Shown here: positions 36,682-48,064 of the stretch, piece by piece
Layout: each line of letters opens with the position of its first letter
How positions within the stretch are numbered: the stretch's first letter is position 1
Assembly (NCBI GenBank): GCA_015501595.1
Contig: JADNRX010000189.1
Location: 42,147-106,146, forward strand
Direction of reading: 5' to 3'
Length of the DNA stretch: 64,000 bases
Origin: Hymenopellis radicata
Taxonomy: Eukaryota > Basidiomycota > Agaricomycetes > Agaricales > Physalacriaceae
Position numbers and translations under genes: made by a program
Notes under the pieces: model-generated
Seen by the model: the letters and a program-made list of their open reading frames with translations, nothing else
Database searches by the model: none
What the model was told of the DNA's origin: nothing

Positions 36682-36960
36682 TAGATTTATCGTTGATATT
36701 TTCTTCTACTTGCATAATACCCAAAAAAAATCTTATGTATCTTCTTATGTATCTTGAATTCCTAAGACTACCCGCAGCCAGCGGGAGCTTCAAGCTTCAT
36801 CGACCCAGTGAGAAATCCGTCACTGATGACTTTACCTCCCGCGAATGGCTCAATCTGGGCGCGATGGATGGCGGAGCAATCGCGATGCTGGAAACATCTG
36901 CGTGAAGAGCAAACTTGGGCACAGTGCTGCTCGCGACTTGAATGTGTCCCGAAACAAATG

Positions 36961-37008
36961 AACCCTAACCCAACGTCATTCGCGCGGGAATGACGTTGGG
37001 TTAGGGTT
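36961..37008. repeat. Perfect palindrome with telomere-like arms
   Basis: Arms of 21 bases (36961-36981 and 36988-37008) are exact inverted copies around GCGCGG. The outer part of each arm is AACCCTAACCC / GGGTTAGGGTT, like fungal telomere repeats, and the inner part contains ACGTCATTC. It lies between two unknown genes. Confidence 0.9.
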
Positions 37009-37050
37009 TCCACAGCGCTGATCGCTGTCATCTCTTTGACTCTTGACCAC

Positions 37051-38247
37051 GATGGCCACCGGTCCTCCTACGCCCGCCCACGACAGACGTGGAAATTCAG
37101 GACGCTGCCCGCGACCCAGAGCCAACTGCGAGCTCCCCAGCGCCAGTCGTTCCGCCTGCTGAAACGGTAGCCGCACCGACAGCTGCACCAGTCGATGTCA
37201 TTCAGCAAAATTTCGCGTCGACGATCGCTCTCATCGCAGTGGCCAAGGAATGGCAGCAGCTTGTCCAGCACGCAGAATTTGAGGAGATTCGACGCCGGCG
37301 GGTAGTGGGTGTCAGTCGGGATCGTGTTCGGGCTGGCGGATCGTTCACTCTCGTCAGCAAGGTCGACATGAGAGGATCTCGGGATCGTCGACTCGTCTTG
37401 TTGGGGTGGGTCATTTCCTCATGGACTTGACACTCATCATTTGGCAGGCCGTCAGGATGTTGGATTCGGCGTTCCTGCGGTATTGTCAGACGTCTCTCAA
37501 ACGCCGCCGCCCTGGCCAGTCGGGCGTGCTTTCTAGGCTGCGTGATGCCCTCACTCCCTCCACACGCACCCCCGCCATACGACTGCAACTGGCGGCGGAC
37601 TTGGAGCATCGAGTCATGGATTGACACCCTTGGTAGGTCGACCCATGTTCAAATCCAAATCGTTTGTTCTTTGACTTACCTTTACTTTAACAGTTCAACT
37701 TTTCTTCGCGACTTCGACGCTGCCACCACGGACTCCTTACCCTCCTGCTTGAATACGTACCGGTACGTCTTGGCCTCGCTCGTTGTTGGTGCTGACATCG
37801 CCATCTTAGCCTTGGACCCCGCCTCTGTCCATGGGCTCGTCTTCTTTAAGCTTGCGCAGACTCTTCACCCTCCTCCATCGACTACTTACAGGTAAGTCAT
37901 CCTCTTACTCGTTGTCAACAATATTGTTGACATCGTCTTAGATCGAGACATCGTCGTCGTCGGCTGGACGTCTTGGATGTTGATCTTGTCCTCTTCGCCG
38001 ACGTCTTGACCGCACGACGGGGTCGCAATGTTTGTCCGCTCTCGATTCCTTCGGACGGGGCTTTAGATAACCCTGTGAGCGCCTCGCTGTTTGTCTTTTT
38101 TGTGCTGTGAACTGATTTTCGATTCGGTTAGCAATTCGCGCACGACGGCTTTGGGAATGTAAATACTCTACGGGGTCATGGCTCTCAACTGGTTCTTCGC
38201 GGCGGAAGGGTTTTGGGCTGGCAAAACCTGTTTATTGGGTACTACTG
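37051..38247 (+). CDS. Unknown protein in the large element
   Basis: A chain of open frames with plausible 50-60 nt introns. The first part is Ala/Pro-rich (EPTASSPAPVVPPAETVAAP) followed by a helical stretch (DVIQQNFASTIALIAVAKEW). Later frames give FLRDFDAATTDSLPSCL, LDVDLVLFADVLTARRGRN and, after an intron, FAHDGFGNVNTLRGHGS ending LFIGYY at 38247. I recognise no family and the splice choices in the middle are weak. The 3' end lies only 37 bases before the hAT-like element's target duplication, so the insertion just missed its coding part. Existence as a gene is uncertain. Confidence 0.35.
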
Positions 38248-38292
38248 AACAAAAGGTGAGCTAGTCTTTGTAGGAATAACGTACTGCGCTAA

Positions 38293-40561
38293 TAGGGTTT
38301 TGAGGTCAGGTTAAGCTTGACCGGTCAAGTCGCTTGACTTGACCGGACCTGACCGAAATTTTGACCGATGACTGTTGACCGGTCACATTATTTGACCGGT
38401 CACGGTCAACGGTCAAGTCGCAAACCAATATTTGGCCTGACCGTGCATAACCGGTCGTGACCGGTTATAACCGGCAAATTTTTGTTCGTGCCCTTCGAGC
38501 TTGCCCGCGCTAAATAGCATGGGCAGCATTCGTTGTGCACGAGGTTCCCCTCACTCCTCCCGACAATGCGACGTTGTAGATAACGTTGCGCAGCCGCAAG
38601 GCAGTGGGGGGAAGGGAAGGGAGACTTGCGTTAGGAAAAAGTTAGGGAAAGTTTGTGGTGGTGGTGATGTCGTTGTGGTACCGTACTCCTGTTATTAAGG
38701 TAAACACGACACGGAAAAGACATAGTAAAATCAACACGCAACCTGACGACGCTGCAAGTCCACGCGTATCTCCATCGTTGTAGTCGGCTATGTGCAGCCT
38801 CGTTCGAGGGTCGAGGGCTTACGCGTTCAGCCGCGCCGTGGCCGCTGCGTGATTTGGGCCAGCGCCGCAATCGTTTGGTCTGCAGATGCGACGTGGTGGA
38901 GGTAGCATGTCCTCATCGTCGTGATGGCGTCGTTATGGAGGGTAGCAGTGTCTTCCTCGTCGTAGATCCGGATCTTCGTGATCTAGTAGTTGGGAATCGT
39001 GCAGCGTTGGCGTCATTGTGAATTTGTTCTTGTCCTGGCGGCGGCAGGGGTAGCGTAGTCGCCGTGGCCAAGGGCGGTTGCCGTCGTCGCCATACGGTTG
39101 TTATCGGCGATGGGATGTTCGTCGTTGTCGCGGTGCTACTGTCGGCGTCGTGTTGCTGCTGTGGCTGCCGCAGTAATGATTAGTTACTGCCAATGATGGA
39201 GAAAAAAATACGCACCTCAAAGACGCCGCCTGTCAGCAGACAGGATAGCGTCAAGTTATCGAATGCTCTAGCCCATGCGGTCACCATCGTCTCGTTGTTG
39301 TTGTTGGTGCCGAGCAAGACTTTCGTGGTGATGGTAGGGTCCTCGTTTTGACAGGGTCATTGTCTTTGTTGGCGTGGGTAGCAGTGTGGGTGTCGTATCC
39401 CGGTTGTGCTGGCGGCGTCGCTGTGAAGGTGGTGGCAGAGGCGTAGTCGTCGTCGTGGAGATGTGGTCGTGGTTCTCGTAGTGGGGTAGTCGTCGTTAGT
39501 GATGCTAACAAAGGAAATACGGCAAAAGAAATTGCGCACCTGCACGACGCCGGCCGTCAGCAGACAGCGCGGTGTCGAGTCCCCAACTCAATCTACTATG
39601 TCCTCTGCCCATGTAGGGGTCTCCACCATCGTCGTCGAAGATTTGCGGCCTCGTTGGAGGCTTACGCGTCCAGCGGGCCGCCGGGCTCTTCAAGCCCGCA
39701 CATCCACGAAAAAGCCGAAGAAAAGAAATAGATCGGAACAGAACGACGCCTGGAAGACCCGCGTCCAAGGTCGGGTCGTCGGAGACCAGGCGTCGCGAGG
39801 TGGTGGTGGCTGAAGGTCAAGATCTGACCATCGATCACCAGTCGGATGATCGGACCGGACGACGGAACTCACCTCGGGATGGCTACAACGCCGCAACGAA
39901 GGCCGCGCTCAGACTCGGATGTGGCGGGATATACTCGTGTGAAGGAATACTTCAACTTTGAATTTTACTCATTTTTTGCTGAGAGCAGTATTATCGCACA
40001 ACTATAGTACAACTTACTCGATGAACCATCGATAAGTTGAAGTATCTGATCCTGGATTGAGAAGATGTTTGCAAGACATGTTAATGTAGATATAAATGTA
40101 GCTCTATACAATCTTATTGGTATCTATCTAGGTCTCCAGCAGAGTCTGATGCTGAATTTCTTGAAATCATGAGTGAGTGTACATAGCATCGCCGTGTCTT
40201 GCCCTTGAACGTTAGTATACCGTCATGAGGCTTCAACAAACCTGAAAGTCATGTCTCAATGACGGAGTGAGTATGGTGCGTGCTCTGTCAGTGTTAATCA
40301 ACTGCCAAGCTATGGGTTCAAGCCTTGCACTGGTCATTTTGTTGCCTTGGAATACGGTCTAAACCGATTATGACCGGTCTTAGCCGGGTTACGGTCGTAA
40401 CCGGTCAAAACCGCTTAACCGGCTTAACTTGACCGGTCAGGCCGCTTGACCGGTCACGGTTAACGGTCAAGCCAAAATGTCCAATTTGCCTAACCGGTCC
40501 GGTCACCGGTTAAGCCAGATTAAGGTCACTTAACCTGACTTAACCTGACCTTCGAACCCTA
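38293..40561. mobile_element. Nested non-autonomous hAT-like element
   Basis: A 2,269-bp insertion flanked by an exact 8-bp duplication TGCGCTAA (38285-38292 and 40562-40569). Its ends are inverted copies beginning TAGGGTT, with 20 of the first 23 bases identical, including AGGTCAGGTTAAG. Inside each end are at least three copies of ACCGGTCA (38320, 38378, 38395; 40400, 40432, 40449). An 8-bp duplication and TAGGG-type ends are typical of hAT transposons. No hAT transposase frame is present; the middle (38500-39900) is a diverged, CGT/GTC triplet-rich low-complexity region with local repeats of a unit near GTCAGCAGACAG (39231, 39552). It would depend on a transposase from elsewhere. Confidence 0.88.
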
Positions 40562-40569
40562 TGCGCTAA

Positions 40570-41269
40570 CTAGTAAATCTAACAGATGTAAACTACAGTA
40601 GCTAACTAAATAGAAGGTCTTATCTCCACGAGATGTAAGTAAGAGCGGCGGGGTGAAGGCATAGTCCGCGAATCTCAGAGCGCTCAGCGGGATCTGCTCG
40701 TGGTTTTGTTGGTGGGCACATTAAATCCTGTTTATGCGACAAGCCCGTGTCCTGAGTGTTCGAAGACAATGAGGGATGCCTGTGACATTGGGTAGACGTG
40801 TGGACGATACGGGCTTTTTCATATCCTTGGGTGGTACCAGAAGCTGGGAGCACGTCGTCTGCTAACAAGGAGTCATCCAGGGAAAGCAAACACGCAAATT
40901 GGGATTTATGCTCATATCAGAGCTCAATGTAGACGGCACATGGGAAGGATGACTTCGGTAGGGTAGATGGGCCTGTAATCCCAAGCACGCCTTCCACCCC
41001 CCAATTGGCGCGTGCATAATCAATCAGCGCGCGCCGCCTCCGATAAATGTAGTGGGAGGAAGTCACGCGCAAGCAACACGAGAGAGATAAGGATCCTCAT
41101 GTGTCGAAAATCACGAAAATGCGGCCTGCCTCAGGGCTTACGCGTCCTGAGGCGAAACGGGGAACAATGCCTGGGGAATGGGTGGTCGTGGGTGGAGGAC
41201 GACCCGCGCAGAGACGACCAAGGTGACTTGAGCGAGGACGACGATTGTGAGAGTGCTGCCGGGCTCCCG
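40570..41269. other. No supportable gene
   Basis: Short open frames on both strands only (for example 40620-40889 minus). A segment near 41120-41160 resembles pieces of the triplet-rich filling of the nested element (GGCTTACGCGTCC-like), so this may be older repeat debris. Confidence 0.35.
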
Positions 41270-41700
41270 TAGTCGTCGGCGTCCCAGCATCCCAAGCAAA
41301 TCATATGTGGCCATCTTGATGCGAGGCGAGGAGTTTGGTGACGGTGGCCGTGGTGGCAAATACGCTGCAGGTACTTCTAAAGCACCGGGAATTTCAGTCA
41401 GATCTTCAAGAGACAGAAGGAACACGCACCGTTAACGACAGCGCCATCCGAGGCCGCTGTCGTCCCAATGAACTCCTCCGCATCCTGGAGCGCCGACGTC
41501 CAAGTGCACCAGCGTATCGCCGCACATTCCAGTAGGTCGCCGTAGCGCGTAACGAGGCCGATGATGGGGCGAGGGTGGTGGAAAGAGCAAGGTGGTGGTG
41601 GAAGAGAGAAGAGAGAGATCGAGTGTGGTTAGCGTGATGACGTAGATGAATCCGAGATTTGCTGGAAACTCGGATTCATCTACGTCATCACGGCGCTTGT
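41270..41700 (+). repeat. Duplicated ~430-bp block, copy B
   Basis: Direct copy of the block at 35160-35600, with scattered substitutions and small indels. It includes hairpin B and ends in CGGCGCTTGTTGCT, shared with copy A, immediately upstream of the dioxygenase gene start at 41728. Confidence 0.85.
41633..41692. repeat. Hairpin B, 24-bp perfect arms
   Basis: Arms 41633-41656 and 41669-41692 are exact inverted copies around a 12-base loop. Same stem family as hairpin A, again with TGACGTAG in the arm, 36 bases before the start codon of the dioxygenase gene. Confidence 0.9.
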
Positions 41701-41727
41701 TGCTATCCTCCACCCACTTTGGCTACT

Positions 41728-44431
41728 ATGTCTACCGACGCCGCTCCTCAACAGCCTTTGGACGGCGAGAAGATTCACTCGCTAAACGAAAAACGTGATA
41801 CCGCTCTGCCTCGTTTCATTATCCGTGACTGGCACCCTTTGCTGCCCGAAGACCTTCGCCCATATGTGAAGAACGTATACGTTTATCGTGCGGATACTGC
41901 GAAGGAATCGATGCAGCGTTTTCGGGAGTATGTTGTGAAGAACGTCAAAATCCCTCAAGGCCCCGATGCTGAAATGGAGGGCGAAGGTGTGTGGATATCT
42001 GCAGCTTTCTAACCCAATGACTGAGTTTTTTCAGGACTTCTGGAACTCCTCCCGGGAGATCTTATATTTGCCCGCGACATCAAGGAGACTACGCCGATGC
42101 ATGATGTGCTTCAAGTCGTTGTTTCTGACCAGTACGTCCAAGTTGATGAATTCTGCCAATTCGATCTTATCCGTGATTCAGAACCTTCGCATTCCCACCC
42201 GAAGTCCTCGAGAAGCTCAAGAAATTGAAGGAAGACCTCCTTGGACCAGATGAACTTCGTAAGGACGGCCTCACACAACTTGAACGAGATGGGCGGTCCA
42301 ATCCAGTTGGAGGACAGGGGCGATGTTATTCGATGGGTTTTATGACCCAACGCACCCGTTCTCTCGTCAACCCGGCTGCAGATGGGAAATATGCCCAAGA
42401 GACAGATTGGGGTCTGAAAATGCGTGCACGCATCGTTGATGTGCGTTGATAGAGTCTTCCTTTAGACAACCACTGATTACTCATAGTTCTTTATTGGTGT
42501 GGGTCTGCGAGTGATACGCAAGTATGCCCCCGAGGTATTCGAGAATTTGAAACGTAGCGGGGAACTGCACAATCTTCCGCAGCTTGGGTCTTCGGAGAAC
42601 TATTGCTTTGCTGGTGTTCAAGTCAATATGGCGTCTGCCGTCTCTTGGGAGTCTCGTAAGTAATCTTGATTGTGCTATTGGAGTCTGCTCATCATCCTTA
42701 CAGGCGAAGGGCTTGGGAAGGAGATGCACTTTTTTGGAGGGGAGCACACAGACACAGAAGACTCAGAAGCTGGTCTAAGCGGTATTCTCGCATCGCCCTC
42801 GATTCCATCTAATTACGAACCTAGACATTTCCATTTCCTGGAGTTGGGAGCGTACATTCGATTGACCGGAAATGTGTGTGCTCTCTTTTCAGGACTGCGC
42901 CATCATGGTGGTACCCCTCCACGGGCACCCAAGGGCGAGCAAGTATCTCCATTGGCTTTACGAATGGTCGTGGTCCTGTATCCACCTTCGACCTTGCTGG
43001 CTGGTGATGCACTGTATAATCTGAGCGCCGGGGGCAAAGGTAGTCCAGTTCGCTTCGCACCGGAGTATGCAGATCCAGAGTACGTCTTCTCATGTCGTTG
43101 TAATATCTGCCTTATTGTGATTGTAGGAAAGAGTCGCATGCTGAACGCCTGTGGACTGAGGAGATGACGTTTGCAGAGGATGGACCATTCGTTATGCAGC
43201 AGGAGTCGCTGATGAAATTCATGGGCCGGGCTTACCTTCAGATGACCATCAGTGCACTGCGGCAGTTGCCATTAGATTGGGAGGTCCAAGTGGATACGTC
43301 TCAATGGCTGAAGGCGATTTCATTTTTGAAGAAGAAGGCTGAGGGCGACGATGATTCCTTGCCCAGAGTACGGTGTTCACTGGAGCCTTGGGCATTGGCA
43401 CCACCGGTGAATGGGCATACTCCAAGTGAGACGCAAAATATTGGTAGGTCCTTTGCTATCGCTCTTGACCTTTGTTCACCGTGAGATTATTCTAGATACT
43501 ACACTTCTGTCCAGACGTCTTCAGGTCTTGCGACAGTTTGAAGAGGAACGATCTCGACTGGCACGCTTCATTCCTTCTGTGGCGGCTAAGCGAGACGTAG
43601 CAGAAGATTCGAGTGTTCCTGCTTCCGACGTTCCTGCTATTGGTGGACGTCCGAAAAAGAGTTCGTCCCTAGCTGTATCATATCTATGTCTGCTAACAGT
43701 TTCTAGAAACACGCATCATGAAGCATAAGAATGTTGCACAGGGTACTCCAGGAGGACCTCGTCGCCGTCGGTATTATGGCACATCTCGTATGTCTATCCG
43801 ATTTATATTCATACGTTAAACTCATAGAGCCTCAGTACATGCACAAGGTACAGTTCGTGCAGCAAGAAACATTTCCGACCTCTGGAAACGTGTGTTTAAG
43901 CGTCAAGCGAGAGCTGGCCTGAAACGAGCGAAGTTCACTGTTACTGAGGAGGAGTATGAGGTTGAAAGCATTCGTCAACATCGATTTACGAAGAAGAAGG
44001 TTAGTTCACAATGAGATCTAGCTTAATCAGATCTCTAACCAGCAATAGGGATTGTTGCAGTACTTCATCAAATGGGAAGGATATCCGGAGAAGGACAATA
44101 CGTGGGAACCTAGATCTAATCTGTACGCTTTTCATAACTTTTCATTCCTGGCTAATTGGAATACAGTGTGAATGCAGAGCATCTGGTGGCCGACTACAAC
44201 GATAAGCATGGTTTAATGATGATTGACGAGGATAAAGTGTTGGAGTTGGACATATCAGTATGGATGTGGATGAGATTGACACGTCCGGCGTTGGGGCGTC
44301 CAACATTGGGGCGTCCGGTGGGTCGTCCGGCGTTGGGTCGTCCGGCGTTGGGTCGTCCGGCGTTGGGTCGTCCGGCGTTGGGATGTCTAGTATTGGGACT
44401 GTGGATGTTGAGATGTCGGATGATGCTATGA
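41728..44431 (+). CDS. TET/JBP-like 2OG-Fe(II) dioxygenase with chromodomain
   Basis: Exons join without a break. The N-terminal part has [18 protein letters not shown] and VKNVKIP. A middle part follows ([46 protein letters not shown]). The dioxygenase core shows the iron site HxD in [10 protein letters not shown], then [17 protein letters not shown], the second His in [12 protein letters not shown] and the 2-oxoglutarate-binding Arg in [12 protein letters not shown]. After a basic linker ([11 protein letters not shown]) comes a chromodomain: [35 protein letters not shown] and [13 protein letters not shown]. Such enzymes oxidise 5-methylcytosine or thymine in DNA; TET/JBP genes are known to ride on KDZ elements. 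The chromodomain suggests targeting to methylated histone. The 3' end is unclear: in frame it runs into an Arg/Pro/Leu repeat to 44431, while the adjacent frame (44260 on) gives a better acidic tail. Confidence 0.75.
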
Positions 44432-45640
44432 GGGATGCTGGAACGTCCTGCATTGAGATGTCAGGTGTTGGGAAGTCGGGCGTTCAGACGTTGAGTGGCA
44501 TAACTGCTGCTCTGGAGAAGGATGCTAGCATGATGGATGTTTCTGAGATGGAAGATGAGGAAGATGAGGATGGGAACTATGAGGAGCGGCAGCAGGTCGA
44601 GGATGAGTTGGAGAACGAGAGTAACAATGACGATGAGGATGCAGAAGGAGAGGAAGAGGACGATTACGATGATCAGAAAATCGATGAGGTCAACGTCATT
44701 CAAAAGAACTCAGGTCAGCTACTATTTTATTTCCGTAAACATTTCTAAAATATGTTTAGGCTTTCGATTCATCAACGAACTCACTCGCTCAGCAATTCTG
44801 GAAGTTGCTTTGGAGTTCGTTCGAGCACATGCTGGTTTGACGAATCTCCAAGCTAGTCAACAAGCAGCCTGCATATTGCAGGAGTTGGCACGCTTCCATG
44901 GGCAAATGGTTTCTAGGCCTACGGACCTCGATACCCTACAGGGGGTTAAGACTTCGTGGAAGAAGTTGAGCGATATTGAGGTGGATACCTCCATACATCA
45001 GGCGACTGTTTTTCTCAGCCGTCGGGTAATTTTGGAGACTCGTATGCGTCTTCAGATCTGGGTACAGCAATGTCTTCTTGCCAATGCCTCCAGTCCTCTC
45101 TGGCTTGTGCGTCTGTGCAGCAATATTAAACGATATCAATCCTCTTCTGCCAAGGCTACGCAATCCTACGACTCCGCCGATTATCTTCCCGACTTGAAAC
45201 CCTCACGTATATTCATTCATGCTCCTTCCGACACTCGTATTCGATATCCCACTGGCCCTAAGAGGGAGCAGCAAGCTCTTGCTATGGCTACTGAAATCAT
45301 TCAGACATGGCTCGACTTTCCTATGGACGAACACTCCCAAATGCAAAATCAACTTCTCGCTGTTTTCAGTCGTGTTATTCCTCCCAACCTGCTCCCACCT
45401 CTTCTGCTATTACCTACTGTTTGGTCCGCATTTAAGAGTCCTGTGGCCTTTGTGCGTGATCATTCCAATAGGTACACCAACAAACTTCGAAAGAAGGATT
45501 GGGCATGCTTCGAAGCTTCATTATCACTTCTGTTCACCTCCACGCCTGAGCAATCCCTCATCTGCCACGCCACAGCTTTGGAGAAACTTCACTCCGCTTG
45601 TGCTCAATTCGACGATGGGCTTCAGAGCTCCTCTACCTGA
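44260..45640 (+). CDS. Acidic protein with helical C-terminal region
   Basis: Starts [14 protein letters not shown] with a 15-bp tandem repeat coding GVGSS units, then a strongly acidic run (MEDEEDEDGNYEERQQVEDELE). An intron joins NSG to FRFINELTRSAILEVALEF, opening a helical region of about 300 residues (LQASQQAACILQELARFHGQ, DIEVDTSIHQATVFLSRR, PLWLVRLCSNIKRYQSS). It stops with TGA at 45638. No family recognised. It overlaps the 3' end of the dioxygenase frame by one base offset, so it may really be the C-terminal part of that gene. The frame reopens at once after the TGA. Confidence 0.5.
44321..44380 (+). repeat. 15-bp tandem repeat
   Basis: Four near-perfect copies of GGTCGTCCGGCGTTG in tandem, with looser copies on both sides. 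It codes GVGSS in the acidic frame, and the unit length keeps the frame. Confidence 0.9.
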
Positions 45641-45691
45641 ACCATTCCTGTGCCTTCTGTGCCTGCATTTACCGACATCTCCGCCAGTGTG

Positions 45692-46441
45692 ATGATGGAT
45701 TCCATTGATACCTTCATTGACGAACTTCTTCCACTTCTTGATGCACAATCACCTGCCTCTCCAACTCCCTTACAAAACCACGTCATGCAGAATCTTGATC
45801 ATTGCCTTCCTTTCGGAGAGCATGCTCCCTCTCGAGCTCGCTTGCATCCTGGATTAAAATCCGGCAGTGTTCATAGTGGCGATATCTTATCTGTTATTCG
45901 GAGTCTCCTAATTTTTCGAGGAATCACTTTTGATACTCGAAGAGCTAGCAACTCTGATGGCTGGTACAGTCACCGGAGTCAGTGGGAGTACTACCGTGGT
46001 CCCTATTCCGAGGACAACGAGAACGAGTTTGTCAATGCTCGAGCTTATGGGCCTACGGATGGTCGATCGACGAAGAACTTCTCAACCTTCTGGGATGCAG
46101 CTCCCGGTATTCAAGAGTTTCTGTTTGACGATAAGATGAAGGTACTTCATAATCGAGGCTTTTCAGAAACGATCAAGTTTCTGTTGGCTAGAAAGGACTT
46201 GCCAAGCTTTGGTCGACTTTCTAGTTTCCTGCTAGTGGAGGACTTGGTATACACTGGTTTGGTGCAATCTCCATCGTTGGAGGAGTTTGCAAGAGAGGTG
46301 GGTAATCTTAAGAAAGGTGCAGGGCGTGCTCTTCAACGAATGGTGCCTGGACATCCATCACTTTCCCAATCTGATATTGCACAGGCCTTTATCAGTGTGT
46401 TTGAGTGCGTTGCTTCACTTGTAGCTCTATATATCGACTAA
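45692..46441 (+). CDS. Continuation of the helical frame beyond an in-frame TGA
   Basis: The same reading frame as 44260-45640 continues after a single TGA codon for another 266 codons. It is protein-like: DISASVMMDSIDTFIDELLPLLDA, LDHCLPFGEHAPSRARLHPG, SQWEYYRGPYSEDNENEF, KFLLARKDLPSFGRLSSFLLVEDL, ending ECVASLVALYID. The first ATG after the TGA is at 45692. I see two readings: the upstream gene has gained a stop, or this is a separate small gene. I prefer the first because there is no promoter gap. Confidence 0.45.
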   Translation: MMDSIDTFIDELLPLLDAQSPASPTPLQNHVMQNLDHCLPFGEHAPSRARLHPGLKSGSVHSGDILSVIRSLLIFRGITFDTRRASNSDGWYSHRSQWEYYRGPYSEDNENEFVNARAYGPTDGRSTKNFSTFWDAAPGIQEFLFDDKMKVLHNRGFSETIKFLLARKDLPSFGRLSSFLLVEDLVYTGLVQSPSLEEFAREVGNLKKGAGRALQRMVPGHPSLSQSDIAQAFISVFECVASLVALYID

Positions 46442-47310
46442 CTCCAAAATAGATATCTTGATAATCGTTTAAGTCAGGAAACGAAACAGCTTATAGGATT
46501 CGATATGTTTTTTGTAGAACATGCCCTATGTAAACTTATTCGGACTATTAGAGTACATGGCTTGTTTTAAAACTAGACAGCTAGACAATGCATTGACTGC
46601 AGTACGGGACATATGTTGTAAGCTACGCTACTCAACAGGCCAGACCAATATTGGGTGATCTCCATGTAGACTATTTCACGGTCGTCCATACAATTACTGG
46701 GGCGTCGTCCTGAGTCCATTACTACTGGCTCACATCCGCACTCTCCATGAAGCCATTGTAAGCTCTCTATCTGGTGAGAGTGGTCGCACTTCCACCAGCT
46801 GGGCACAACTGCTGTAGGCCAAATCCTTAGATGTCTTCCTCGGGAGCGAGTTGTCCGGATCATCGCTGCAATAGTTGTTGTAGTAGTTGTTGAGGGACCA
46901 TTGCTGTGAGTAGGCATCATCCATATACTTGTCGTGATCATGTTGGTCAAGGTGCTAGTCCTCACCATGCATCTGAACGCTTGCTGTTGCTGAGCTCATG
47001 TAAGGGCATTGACGTTATCAAACCATGCCGGTCCCTATTGTGATCGATGTGCTGTTGCATATTTTCATCTGTACCTGATCTGTACGATGACTAGAGGCAT
47101 TGTCCTGATTGGGGCCATCCGCCGTGAGAGCGAGGCCGTCATCCCAGTGCCACAGTGCTCATGCGTCGAGGTCCGAGTTGCTGAAAGGTGCGTGAGAATA
47201 TTCGTGACCTATATGTGACTTACAAACTCGTGACTTTCTGTGCACAGACCATATTGCAACCTTTTACCTGACGATCATCTTCATCAACGTCAAGATAACC
47301 TCACGACATC
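46442..47310. other. Spacer with one weak minus-strand frame
   Basis: A 131-codon minus frame (46573-46968) with a Thr-rich run and HSNGP has no recognised motif. Otherwise nothing. It separates the acidic gene from the zinc-finger gene. Confidence 0.3.
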
Positions 47311-48054
47311 ATGGCACAGAATGCAGTACATACTGAGTTAGAGAACAACTCACGTATTTTGGAACTACGCCATGAGGATATTATTTGGTCCTCCTCTGGT
47401 ACTCGTTCCAGAGAAATCCAGGTGTGCCGGAATTCTTAGATCATCGATAATTTCTTATTAAGCTATAGATCATACGCAGACCTTTACATGATGCATCCGA
47501 GTCCATGTCAACATCAGCTATGACAGTTTCAACACCAGCGATGACGGTTGTACCAGCGACGACGATAGTCAATACACCAACAACAATAGGAACCATCGGT
47601 GACTTGATGGAATGTGTATGGTGTTCTACAAGCATTACACAGTCCCCTGTTATTATCTGGTATGTGAGACTTCTTAACGTCCATTCTTAAACTAAGTGTT
47701 GATAGTCAAGCTTGTACATGTCTAGGATGTGCCGAGCATGTCATTACGCAGCTTGGTATTTGCTCTAATAAGTTCAAGCAACCATCATACGAAGCAACTA
47801 GCATTGCATATCCTTGTCCACTATGCCGACGCCGATGTGATGTAGAGTCCTGGTTTGTTTCACCGGTCTTTAGTAATATCTTGCAACATATATACCTAGA
47901 TTACGATCAAGAAAGGGAGCGCACGTTGAAGACGACATTAAAGGAAGGTATTGAAGAGTATTTAGATAGCTACAAGTTGAATTGTAGTATGGCAGGAGGC
48001 TCTCATAACTACGACTACGATGATATGTATGATGACGACTACGTAGATAACTAA
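47311..48054 (+). CDS. Zinc-finger protein (RING/PHD-like cysteine pattern)
   Basis: Starts MAQNAVHTELENNSR. A second exon has a Thr/Ile/Val-rich stretch (MTVSTPAMTVVPATT), then CVWCSTSI, and after an intron ICQACTCLGCAEHV and YPCPLCRRRCDVESWF. The spacing (CxxC, CxxCxCxxCxxH, CxxCxxxC) fits a treble-clef zinc module of RING or PHD type. A charged C-terminal helix and an Asp/Tyr tail (NYDYDDMYDDDYVDN) follow, with the stop at 48054. The acidic tail may contact a partner. It converges on the next gene, whose stop is only about 10 bases away. Function unknown; E3 ligase or chromatin reader are possible. Confidence 0.55.
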
Positions 48055-48064
48055 AGAATGTAGT

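Noticed and set aside
36961..37008. A true internal telomere
   Set aside because: Only one or two repeat units per arm, far too short for a telomere tract.
40300..40335. tRNA-like B box (GGGTTCAAGCC) inside the nested element
   Set aside because: No cloverleaf or matching A box could be drawn, so I do not call a tRNA or SINE.
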